Shown here: positions 24,741 through 31,870 of the stretch, one piece after another | Position numbering within the stretch: the stretch's first letter is position 1 | Layout of the letters: each line of letters opens with the position of its first letter | Assembly (NCBI GenBank): GCA_944324825.1 | Contig: CALUXU010000015.1 | Span: 1 to 43,700, forward strand | Length of the DNA: 43,700 nucleotides | Origin: Candidatus Gastranaerophilales bacterium | GTDB taxonomy: Bacteria > Cyanobacteriota > Vampirovibrionia > Gastranaerophilales > Gastranaerophilaceae | Direction of reading: 5' to 3' | Notes under the pieces: model-generated | Seen by the model: the letters and a program-made list of their open reading frames with translations, nothing else | What the model was told of the DNA's origin: nothing | Database searches by the model: none | Translations under genes and position numbers: made by a program

Positions 24741-26114
24741 ATGGGGTTAAGTAATATCGGCATGAGTCTTACTCAAAAAGCAGCTAATTGGGCAAAATCA
24801 GGAGTTTTACATACAAAACCAATCGGGAATATTAATTTTAAAAACTTAAAATACGCTCCGGCTCTTGAAAAAGATACGGTAGAGTTTGCTCAAAAAAATC
24901 TTAAGCAAATACGTACTGATGCTGACGAAATATTGAACAAATTAAGACATTCATACGATGCCGAATATATAGAAACAAGAACCCCTGAAATTGTTGAAAA
25001 TGTGGCAAAAGGAAATATTACAACACATGGTGAATTGGCTTATAGGCAATATAAACAACTGGAAACTTTATGCAAAGAAAATCCTGAATTTATTGTTTTG
25101 CTTGGTAAAGAAAAAGGCAGTTATTTTGATCTGCGTGAAATGATATCAAAGTATGGTGATACAATAAATGAGATTGCCAAAGAAGTCCCTGTTGAGCAAA
25201 TAAAACAAACATTTACAGAAGTTGATTCCTTTGCTCAAAAATTAAAATTCGAACCTGAGTTCAATCACTATATGAACATGTTAATTATGAAGAAATATAA
25301 TCCGGAAACATACAAGTATGTAATGACTACATCTGATATTAGAATATCATGTTGGCCTGAAGCTTGGGGGAGTAATGTTCCATCTGCCAGTATGTTAAAA
25401 AATATCACTCCGTCACAAATGTATACTATGAGTTATGATAGACTACCATATTCTATGAAAAATATTGGTGCATACGTTGAAGATAGTGATGCTTTTGTAA
25501 GGAATAAAGAGGCTGTTCAAGAACTGAGTAATGATTTAGCAAAATGCAAGTTAAGTCAGGATGTAGAACTTTACCGCGGAGAAAAAACTGTCGGGATGTT
25601 TGACGGAATCAGTTTAGATTCTGATATGGAAAAACGAATCAGGCAGTTATTGGAAGAAAACAAAGACAGTGCAAAAAATATGAAAATTACAACTTATACC
25701 GGCAGATATAACTGTGGGCCAAGTACAAATTTATATGATTTTCTATCATCTAAAGAACATCTAACTCTTGCAGATGCGATGCAAGTTGCAAAATACGGTG
25801 ATGAAAAATTAGTAAACGAAATAATCGGCAGAATAAAAGATTCAAAAGTTGTAGATACCAGATTCAAGTCTCTTTCATTCGATAAAGGTATGGCAGCCGG
25901 TTGGAGAAGTCATAATTCCGGTGATAATACAACTATTGTCCAAAATGCAATAGTAAAACAGGGAACTCAAGGCGGATTCCATTGCGGTAATAATGAACAG
26001 TTTGAGGTTATTTTGAATAATACTCCGAAAGAAATGAGTTTTCAAAATGTTGTTTATAACAAAGATACGGATACTTTTGAATTAAATTCTACTATTCAAA
26101 ATTTAAATCCTTAA
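24741..26114 (+). CDS. Putative ADP-ribosyltransferase (R-S-E class)
   Basis: A 457-aa protein. The C-terminal third carries the order of motifs of clostridial C3/VIP2-type ADP-ribosyltransferases: Arg279 in ELYRGEK, the S-x-S motif at Ser377-Ser379 in KSLSFDKGMAAGW, and Q420-F-E422 followed by VIL as the Q/E-x-E loop. Q-x-E is typical of C3-like enzymes that modify Asn of Rho-type GTPases, but the target here is unknown. The first 270 residues are helical with no recognised family. Residues 29-34 read GNINFK, a motif shared with other proteins here. There is no signal peptide. A good ribosome site (AAAGGAA) and a leader resembling those of the glycine-zipper genes precede it. The 3' end overlaps a transposase remnant. 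Confidence 0.65.
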   Translation: MGLSNIGMSLTQKAANWAKSGVLHTKPIGNINFKNLKYAPALEKDTVEFAQKNLKQIRTDADEILNKLRHSYDAEYIETRTPEIVENVAKGNITTHGELAYRQYKQLETLCKENPEFIVLLGKEKGSYFDLREMISKYGDTINEIAKEVPVEQIKQTFTEVDSFAQKLKFEPEFNHYMNMLIMKKYNPETYKYVMTTSDIRISCWPEAWGSNVPSASMLKNITPSQMYTMSYDRLPYSMKNIGAYVEDSDAFVRNKEAVQELSNDLAKCKLSQDVELYRGEKTVGMFDGISLDSDMEKRIRQLLEENKDSAKNMKITTYTGRYNCGPSTNLYDFLSSKEHLTLADAMQVAKYGDEKLVNEIIGRIKDSKVVDTRFKSLSFDKGMAAGWRSHNSGDNTTIVQNAIVKQGTQGGFHCGNNEQFEVILNNTPKEMSFQNVVYNKDTDTFELNSTIQNLNP

Positions 26115-26349
26115 TATTTTCAATGTCTTTTAAGCAGCCCCAATCGTTTTCATATAAGCCTTGTTTAACAAATTTATGAAAAGATGAATACTGCCAGTCG
26201 CATACATTATTCACAAGCCCGTGCTTGACAGGGTTGTAGTAAATATAGTTCAAATGTTTTGTTAAATCATTATCATCACGTATAGAGTGTTCACAATATC
26301 TGTTTTGCCATATTAATATTTGTTTGTTAAATGGATAATAGTGAAGCAA
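26092..26349 (-). pseudogene. C-terminal fragment of a REP-associated tyrosine (RAYT, IS200-like) transposase
   Basis: An open stretch of 85 codons matches the end of RAYT/TnpA_REP transposases: IWQNRYCEHSIRDDNDL, then YIYYNPVKHGLV, then W(Q)YSSF. The N-terminal half with the His-x-His metal motif is missing; the frame runs back into repeat DNA (to a stop near 26413) without homology. There is no ATG (only TTG). So this is a remnant. It converges with and overlaps the last 23 bp of the ADP-ribosyltransferase-like gene. RAYTs mobilise palindromic REP elements, and structured repeats lie right beside it. Confidence 0.8.
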
Positions 26350-26457
26350 ATGGAGGAAGTGAGAACCCGTTTGTTCGGGTGAATGCAGTTTTTGTTGTAT
26401 TAATACGCCTAACTAATATATATTTACCCCCGAATCCTGGAGTTAAATTATGAGTAC
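26346..26457. repeat. Diverged partial copy of the 221-bp repeat
   Basis: Starts GCAAATGGAGGAAGTGAGAA, as inside the two full copies, keeps GTTCGGGTGAA, then diverges. It contains CTAACTAATATATATTTACCCC, close to the unit core of the array at 13684. It joins the transposase fragment to the full copies. Confidence 0.65.
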
Positions 26458-26678
26458 AAAAAATAGGCCCGGTGAAGGACTCCGTTTGCGATTAGAAAAA
26501 CGATTAATTATCGTTTTTCGTAACGTTATTCTTCGAATAAGTTTTTTGTATCTCAAGCAAATGGAGGGAGTGAGAACCCTTTTGTTCGGGTGAAGATAGT
26601 TTTATGATTGTAAATTTAACCTAATACATTAATCCCGAACAAATTGGTTCGAATCCATAACTTAAAATCTAAAACATG
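26458..26678. repeat. 221-bp direct repeat, copy A
   Basis: Identical by eye to copy B. It begins with six A and TAGGCCCGGTG, the last bases of the tRNA-Lys gene. Inside are a 10-bp stem GAAAAACGAT/ATCGTTTTTC (26495-26519) and a perfect inverted repeat TTTGTTCGGG/CCCGAACAAA (26581 and 26634). It also contains TAACCTAATACATTAATCCC, akin to the 13684 array. Confidence 0.9.
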
Positions 26679-26899
26679 AAAAAATAGGCCCGGTGAAGGA
26701 CTCCGTTTGCGATTAGAAAAACGATTAATTATCGTTTTTCGTAACGTTATTCTTCGAATAAGTTTTTTGTATCTCAAGCAAATGGAGGGAGTGAGAACCC
26801 TTTTGTTCGGGTGAAGATAGTTTTATGATTGTAAATTTAACCTAATACATTAATCCCGAACAAATTGGTTCGAATCCATAACTTAAAATCTAAAACATG
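26679..26899. repeat. 221-bp direct repeat, copy B
   Basis: Same sequence as copy A with the same internal hairpins (26716-26740; 26802 and 26855). It ends exactly where a third copy of the AAAAAATAGGCCCGGTG start runs into the real tRNA-Lys gene. The break from the pattern comes at base 26915, inside the tRNA acceptor/T-arm boundary. Confidence 0.9.
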
Positions 26900-26905
26900 A
26901 AAAAA

Positions 26906-26977
26906 TAGGCCCGGTGGGATTCGAACCCACGACCAAAAGATTAAGAGTCTTCTGCGCTACCACTGCGCCACGAGCCT
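26906..26977 (-). tRNA. tRNA-Lys (anticodon CUU)
   Basis: A 72-nt cloverleaf: acceptor AGGCTCG/CGGGCCT fully paired (one G-U), D-stem GCGC/GCGC with loop AGTGGTA, anticodon stem GAAGA/TCTTT with loop CTCTTAA (anticodon CTT, reads AAG), a 5-nt variable loop, T-stem GTGGG/CCCAC with loop TTCGAAT, discriminator A. CCA is not encoded; a run of six T follows on the transcript strand and may stop transcription. Both flanks carry tandem repeats that include copies of its 3' or 5' end. Confidence 0.95.
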
Positions 26978-27005
26978 AAATTATGGTATTATTATTCAGT
27001 TGTAT

Positions 27006-27086
27006 GTGGCTGTGGTAGTGTGATTTACCCCCGCTACCTTCCTCTCCTCGGAAGATACTTAATCTTCCTCGTCGGCAGAGTGCCAC
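27006..27086 (-). repeat. Structured repeat with tRNA 5' end, copy 1
   Basis: On the minus strand it starts right after AGGCTC, the tRNA-Lys 5' end. GTGGC (27086-27082) can pair with GCCAC (27010-27006) and close three inner stems: CTC/GAG, GGAAGAT/ATCTTCC (27050-27068) and GGTAG/CTACC (27014-27038). The result is a cloverleaf-like four-way fold. The period from the tRNA copy is 115 bp. Confidence 0.8.
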
Positions 27087-27123
27087 GAGCCTAAGTTAAT
27101 GGTATTAAGTTTTCAGTTTTATT

Positions 27124-27209
27124 GTGGCTGTGGTAGTGTGATTTACCCCCGCTACCTTCCTCTCCTCTCCTCGGAAGATACTCAATCTTCCTCGTCGGCA
27201 GAGTGCCAC
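27124..27209 (-). repeat. Structured repeat with tRNA 5' end, copy 2
   Basis: Same elements as copy 1, with an extra CTCCT and a T-to-C change in the hairpin loop. The tRNA-like end is degraded (GGCC in place of GAGCC). The period from copy 1 is 123 bp. The stems are kept despite these changes. Confidence 0.8.
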
Positions 27210-27278
27210 GGCCTAGGATGCCATTTATTTAATTTGATATAAAAAATTATATGTCTAACAATTTAAAATATCAAGTTA

Positions 27279-27665
27279 TTATTCAATCAAATCTTTTATT
27301 CGGTTTTGTGCATCTTTGTTCATATCATAGTTAGGTGTAAGTTTTTTTATGTAATCATAATGGCGGTAATACATCCCGATATCGCCGCTATTGGTCATGA
27401 CAAGAGTTCCGGCTTTGCGGTTCCCCGGATATGAAAGATAGCTTTCGGTTTCTTTTCCATTATCTAATATTGCAGGTGTTGTTTTTTCCAGAGTATATCC
27501 TTTTAGATTGTTGGATAATATTGGTTTATTTTTTAATTCTTTTTGCACTTTAATAAACAAATCCTTTGTTTCAGGTGTCATTTTTTGTGAACAATATTCC
27601 AAATTCTTATATCTAAAGTTTCTAAACGCTATATTATTTGAGCGTTGATTTATTCGTAAATCCAT
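27279..27665 (-). CDS. Small lineage-specific protein with NxxFR motif
   Basis: A 128-aa protein without a family I recognise. Near the N-terminus NNIAFRNF matches the N-(I)-x-F-(K/R)-(G/N) pattern also seen in the ADP-ribosyltransferase-like protein and the M16 peptidase. The middle is mixed alpha/beta with aromatic residues (MYYRHYDYIKKL), ending in a short charged helix. No signal peptide or membrane segment. GGGAG/GAGAG lies upstream of the ATG. It follows the repeat-rich tRNA locus. Confidence 0.7.
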   Translation of the reverse strand: MDLRINQRSNNIAFRNFRYKNLEYCSQKMTPETKDLFIKVQKELKNKPILSNNLKGYTLEKTTPAILDNGKETESYLSYPGNRKAGTLVMTNSGDIGMYYRHYDYIKKLTPNYDMNKDAQNRIKDLIE

Positions 27666-27750
27666 ATTTCTCTCATCTCCCGTAACTTATATTTTAGTTC
27701 AAGAGCATTAAATTACTAACAAAGATTTACAATAATTTACAGAATAAATG

Positions 27751-27759
27751 TGCTATAAT
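27751..27759 (+). promoter_or_regulatory. Extended -10 promoter of the thioesterase gene, possibly leaderless
   Basis: TG-C-TATAAT ends 7 nt before the ATG at 27766. TTTACA at 27726 and 27736 is not at -35 spacing. There is no ribosome site before the ATG, so the transcript probably begins at the start codon. Confidence 0.5.
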
Positions 27760-27765
27760 CGTTTT

Positions 27766-28500
27766 ATGTCCGAATATATCAAAACCAGAAAACGTTATAC
27801 GATTAATTATTACGAGCTGAATACAAATTTACGCTTAAAAGAATTTATGTTTATGCTCTTTTTACAGGATGCTGCAACTGTTAATGCAGAAAAGAACGGA
27901 TTTGGTTATACCTGGTGTGAAGAAAACAATTTGGGTTGGTTTCTTATCAAATATCGGATTGAATTGGAGCATTACCCTGAGGATATGGAATATATAGAGA
28001 TAGAAACAGTTTGCCGTGGCGCTTCAAGACTTTTTGCAAATCGTGATTTTACTATCTACAACCCGTCAGGTGAAATTATCGGACGTGTTGCCAGTTTATG
28101 GGCTTTAGTCGATATGGATACTAAAACAATGATTGCACCTCAGAAGGCTAAAGAAGATTTTCAGGTATTTGAAAAACGGGAAGATGACTTGTCATATAAA
28201 AAAATTAAACAACCTGAAAAATTTGATTATGAAAAAATCTTTGATGTCCGGTTTGATGATTTGGATGTAAATCACCACGCGAATAATTCAAACTATATTT
28301 CATGGGCGCTTGAGGCACTTCCTTATGAATATAGAATGAATCACAGCTTGAAAAATTTGGATATACAGCTTAAAAAAGATATTTCTTTGGGGCAGACCGT
28401 TGTTTCAAGAGCCACAATTAACGGATTAAACTCAATTCATGCCGTTTTGAATCAAACGACAGGTGATGAATTAGGGCTGCTTGAAATTGAATGGGAATAA
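27766..28500 (+). CDS. Acyl-ACP thioesterase
   Basis: A 244-aa double hot-dog protein of the FatA/FatB-like acyl-ACP thioesterase family, which releases free fatty acids from acyl carrier protein. The first hot-dog has NYYELNTN and a long helix; GWFLIKYRIEL and RVASLWALVDMDTKTM follow. The second begins FDDLDVNHHANNSNYISWALE, which holds the catalytic Asp/Asn-x-His set. A possible start at 27748 lies in the -10 box, so the ATG at 27766 is preferred. With the two acyl ligases at 31.9-35.3 kb it could recycle free fatty acids. Confidence 0.88.
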   Translation: MSEYIKTRKRYTINYYELNTNLRLKEFMFMLFLQDAATVNAEKNGFGYTWCEENNLGWFLIKYRIELEHYPEDMEYIEIETVCRGASRLFANRDFTIYNPSGEIIGRVASLWALVDMDTKTMIAPQKAKEDFQVFEKREDDLSYKKIKQPEKFDYEKIFDVRFDDLDVNHHANNSNYISWALEALPYEYRMNHSLKNLDIQLKKDISLGQTVVSRATINGLNSIHAVLNQTTGDELGLLEIEWE

Positions 28501-28503
28501 TAT

Positions 28504-28782
28504 TTAACTGTTTTGATTCCTGTTGTATGGCGGGTCTTTTATTGTAAACGGATCAACAAAGTTCGGTTTATCTTTTATATTTGTATTTGTATTTGTATTT
28601 GAGCCTCTGTTATTTTTAGGTGTTTTTGTGTTATTTTCATTATTTTTAGTGTCGTATTTGAATGGCGGCTCTTTTATATCATCTGTTCTTGTTGATGTTT
28701 GTGCCGCAAATACAATATTAGAAATATTCAATACTGCAATACAAAATAAAAAGATAGATGTAATATATTTTGCTTTTTTCAT
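28504..28782 (-). CDS. Small secreted Asn/Thr-rich protein
   Basis: A 92-aa protein with a clear signal peptide (KK, Ile/Phe/Leu core, cleavage near VFA-AQ). The mature part is disordered: Asn/Thr-rich with NTNTNTN. Two near-copies of IK(E/D)PP(F/Y) lie at each end (DDIKEPPFKY and FTIKDPPYNR). No family recognised. AGAGG lies upstream of the ATG. It converges with the thioesterase gene (3-bp gap). Confidence 0.7.
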   Translation of the reverse strand: MKKAKYITSIFLFCIAVLNISNIVFAAQTSTRTDDIKEPPFKYDTKNNENNTKTPKNNRGSNTNTNTNIKDKPNFVDPFTIKDPPYNRNQNS

Positions 28783-28857
28783 AATAACCTCTGTTTTATA
28801 GATACAGATATATTTTATTAATCTTTAAAGAGTTTTTTATCGGTTATTATGATATAG

Positions 28858-29478
28858 TTATTTGGATATTACAAAGATGACTTCTTCTGTAAAAAAGTTA
28901 TCAAATATTTTGTGGAGTATACTTTTTCGAACTTTAGCTTTTGTCATACAAATAGTTTTTTCTATTTTAAAATTATTATTTTTTGCGAACTCGTGAAAAT
29001 CTTCTATCGTAAGCAGGTGAATGTTGGGAGTATCATACCATTGGAACGGCAGAATTCTTGATTTTGGCATTTTCCCTTTGAACATCAGGTAAAATCTAAC
29101 TTTCCAATACGCAAAATTAGGGAAGCTTACGACAACTTTTTCTCCAACCCGGAGCATTTCTTTTATGACGAAATCAGGTTTTTCCGTTGATTGAAGAGTC
29201 TGGTTTAATACAACATAGTTGTACGAATCATTTGGATACTCTTGCAGTCCTTCATCAATATCTCCTTGAATCACTGATAAGCCTTTTTCAAGACATTTGA
29301 CAATGTTATCCTGATTAATATCAATTCCTCTGGCTCTAATTCCTTTATTTACTAACATTTTCATTAGTGTTCCGTCACCGCAGCCTAAATCAAGCACAGA
29401 TGACCCGGAGTCAATCATGTCAGATATGATTGAATAATTGAGATGCAAACCTTTTGATTCAAGATAATGTTTATTCAT
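28858..29478 (-). CDS. metW: Methionine biosynthesis protein MetW
   Basis: A 206-aa class I SAM-type methyltransferase-fold protein found with MetX. Its SAM motif reads VLDLGCGDGTLMKML (about 34-48), and SFPNFAYWKVRFYLMFKGKMP is diagnostic of the MetW family. MetW helps MetX homoserine acylation in several bacteria. The start overlaps the metX stop by 8 bp, with AAGGAG upstream. Last gene of the operon. Confidence 0.92.
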   Translation of the reverse strand: MNKHYLESKGLHLNYSIISDMIDSGSSVLDLGCGDGTLMKMLVNKGIRARGIDINQDNIVKCLEKGLSVIQGDIDEGLQEYPNDSYNYVVLNQTLQSTEKPDFVIKEMLRVGEKVVVSFPNFAYWKVRFYLMFKGKMPKSRILPFQWYDTPNIHLLTIEDFHEFAKNNNFKIEKTICMTKAKVRKSILHKIFDNFFTEEVIFVISK

Positions 29479-30571
29479 AGCTATTCTCCTTGAGGAAACT
29501 TTTTATTATTTTTGTTTGGGTTTCGTATTCCAAGAGGAATGCATCGTGACCGCATGGTGATTCAATTTCGCAGAAGGAAACATCTTTTTTGTTTTTCATT
29601 AACGCGTTACACAGTTCCTTTGATTGGGCGGTCGGGAAAAGCCAATCAGATGTGAAGGATATAATCAGGTATTTTGCTTTTGTATCTTTAAAGGCTTCTT
29701 CAAGTGATCCGTATTTCGCTTCAACATCAAAATAGTCTACGGCTTTTGTTATGTACAGATAGCTGTTAGCATCAAACCTGTCAACAAAGATTTCGCCTTG
29801 ATGCGCAAGATAACTTTCGACTTCAAAATCTATATCAAAGCTGAAATCCGGCGAATCTTTGTCTTGGAATCTTCTTGCAAATTTGTTTTGCATTGCTTCT
29901 TCACATAGATATGTAATGTGTCCGACCATTCTGGCGATTGCAAGTCCTTTATCCGGTTTTTCTCCGTGATAGTAATTCCCGTGATTCCAGTTGGGGTCGG
30001 ATAGTATTGCGTTTCGTCCGACCGCATTAAATGCAATACTTTGTGCAGAAAGTTTCGGAGTTGATGCGATTATAATAACGTGTGTTACCATATCCTTATG
30101 GGCTAAAGCCCATTCCATCGCTTGCATCCCCCCCATGGATCCGCCTGCAACACATAGTTTTTTTACCCCTAAAAAATCTATTAGTTTTTTTTGAACTTTA
30201 ACAACATCTTCAATGGTAATTACAGGGAAATCTAATCCGTATTCACGTCCCGTATCAGGATTTATTGATGATGGACCTGTTGTACCGCTGCAGCCGCCAA
30301 GCATATTTGAACAGATAACGAAGTATTTATCGGTGTCAAAAGCTTTCCCTGAGCCGACCATATCATTCCACCAGCCCGGCTTTTTATCTCCTTCGTGATA
30401 TCCTGCTGCGTGTGCATCACCTGTCAGAGCATGGAGTAAAAGTATTGCATTATCTCCATTTGGGTTTAATTCTCCGTATGTTTCGTATGCAACCTCTATC
30501 TCTTTTAATTCTCTGCCTGATTCGAGATGTATAGGCTCGTTTATTTTAAAATATTTTGTTTCTACTATCAT
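29471..30571 (-). CDS. metX: Homoserine O-acetyltransferase
   Basis: A 366-aa alpha/beta hydrolase acyltransferase that activates homoserine for methionine synthesis. Nucleophile Ser in the GGSMGGMQ elbow, Asp in FTSDWLFPT, and His in PCGHDAFLLEY form the triad. Other family signatures are LLLHALTGDAHAAG and NMLGGCSGTTGP. Acetyl versus succinyl specificity in this family depends on a few residues and cannot be fixed by eye. It lies between metY and metW; hom in this window supplies its substrate. Confidence 0.93.
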   Translation of the reverse strand: MIVETKYFKINEPIHLESGRELKEIEVAYETYGELNPNGDNAILLLHALTGDAHAAGYHEGDKKPGWWNDMVGSGKAFDTDKYFVICSNMLGGCSGTTGPSSINPDTGREYGLDFPVITIEDVVKVQKKLIDFLGVKKLCVAGGSMGGMQAMEWALAHKDMVTHVIIIASTPKLSAQSIAFNAVGRNAILSDPNWNHGNYYHGEKPDKGLAIARMVGHITYLCEEAMQNKFARRFQDKDSPDFSFDIDFEVESYLAHQGEIFVDRFDANSYLYITKAVDYFDVEAKYGSLEEAFKDTKAKYLIISFTSDWLFPTAQSKELCNALMKNKKDVSFCEIESPCGHDAFLLEYETQTKIIKSFLKENSYE

Positions 30572-30572
30572 T

Positions 30573-31859
30573 TTATTCCTGAGAAAGTTTTATTGCTCTA
30601 TCAATATCTTCAATCAAATCTTCAACATCTTCCAGACCGACAGATAATCTCATAAAATCATCGCCAATACCGCAGGCTTTCATTTGCTCCTCTGATAACT
30701 GCCTGTGAGTTGTAAGGTACGGATAAGTAATAATACTTCTGCTGTCACCGATATTTGTTGTATGAATAGGAATTGTCAAAGAATTGATAAATTTTTCACC
30801 TGCTTTTGCTCCGCCTTTTAGACCGAAACCAATAATCGAAGAGCAGCCTTTCGGTGTATATTTTTGTGCTGCTTGATAGTACTTGCTGCTTTTTAGCATC
30901 GGGTAATTAACCCAATTTATACAAGGGTGCTGTTCCAGATGTTCTGCGATTTTAAGTGCGGATTCACAGTGTCTTTGCATTCTAAGGCTTAATGTTTCAA
31001 GTCCTGTCAGCGTAAGATATGAGTTAAACGGACTTGAACAAAAACCGTAATCTCTTAGTATTTGTGCTCTTGCTTTTACGATGTAAGCAGATTCTTTAAA
31101 TGTATCGGTATAAACAATTCCGTGATATGATTCGTCCGGTGCCGTAAGTTCAGGGAATTTCTTTTTGCGTTCATTTGTTGACCTCCAGTCAAAATTACCG
31201 GAATCAATTATTGCTCCGCCCATGGCATTGCCGTGCCCAGAGATATATTTGGTTGTTGAATGAATAACAATATCTGCTCCGTATTTTATCGGATTGCAGA
31301 GATATGGTGTAGGGATTGTATTATCAACAATAAGCGGAATGTCATGTTTGTGTGCAACTTCTGATATTTTTTCGATATCCAGAATATTTAATGCCGGATT
31401 ACTTAGAAGTTCAATATAGATACATCTTGTTTTATCGGTTATTTCGCGTTCAAAATCTTCAGGTTTTTCACCATTGACGAATTTTGTATTTATTCCGAGT
31501 TTTTTGAAGGAGAATCCGAATAAATTACAGGTTCCGCCATATAGTGTTGAAGATGCAACTATTTCATCGCCTGCTTTTGCGATATTAAAAATGGCACATG
31601 TTACTGCTGCCATGCCTGAAGATACTACAAGTGCACCTACTCCGCCCTCTAATTCTGCCAAGCGTTTTTCAAGAATTGTATTTGTCGGGTTTGAAAGTCT
31701 TGTATAAATATCTCCTTCGCATTTCAGGTCGAATAAATCAGCACCTCTTTGAACGTCATCAAAATCAAATGCTGTTGTTGGATAAATAGGCGGATTGATA
31801 CACATATTATGCTCTTTAGGGTTATGTCCTGCGTGCAGTAATTTTGTATCAAATTTCAT
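30573..31859 (-). CDS. metY: O-acetylhomoserine sulfhydrylase
   Basis: A 428-aa Cys/Met-metabolism PLP enzyme that makes homocysteine from O-acetylhomoserine and sulfide. It has the TRLSNPTNTILEKRLAELEGG start, the SSGMAA motif, and the PLP lysine in HSTTKYISGHGNAMGG. The length and long insertion before the C-terminal domain fit MetY rather than cystathionine synthases. It begins 11 nt after the ligase gene's stop, so it shares that transcript, and is one base from metX. Confidence 0.93.
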   Translation of the reverse strand: MKFDTKLLHAGHNPKEHNMCINPPIYPTTAFDFDDVQRGADLFDLKCEGDIYTRLSNPTNTILEKRLAELEGGVGALVVSSGMAAVTCAIFNIAKAGDEIVASSTLYGGTCNLFGFSFKKLGINTKFVNGEKPEDFEREITDKTRCIYIELLSNPALNILDIEKISEVAHKHDIPLIVDNTIPTPYLCNPIKYGADIVIHSTTKYISGHGNAMGGAIIDSGNFDWRSTNERKKKFPELTAPDESYHGIVYTDTFKESAYIVKARAQILRDYGFCSSPFNSYLTLTGLETLSLRMQRHCESALKIAEHLEQHPCINWVNYPMLKSSKYYQAAQKYTPKGCSSIIGFGLKGGAKAGEKFINSLTIPIHTTNIGDSRSIITYPYLTTHRQLSEEQMKACGIGDDFMRLSVGLEDVEDLIEDIDRAIKLSQE

Positions 31860-31870
31860 TTTTATCCTTT

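Noticed and set aside
26092-26349. Functional IS200-type transposase
   Set aside because: The HUH (His-x-His) half is missing, the only start is TTG, and upstream codons are repeat DNA.
26458-26914. attL/attR of an integrative element at tRNA-Lys
   Set aside because: Repeats are 221 bp apart with no integrase or cargo; a tandem duplication fits better.
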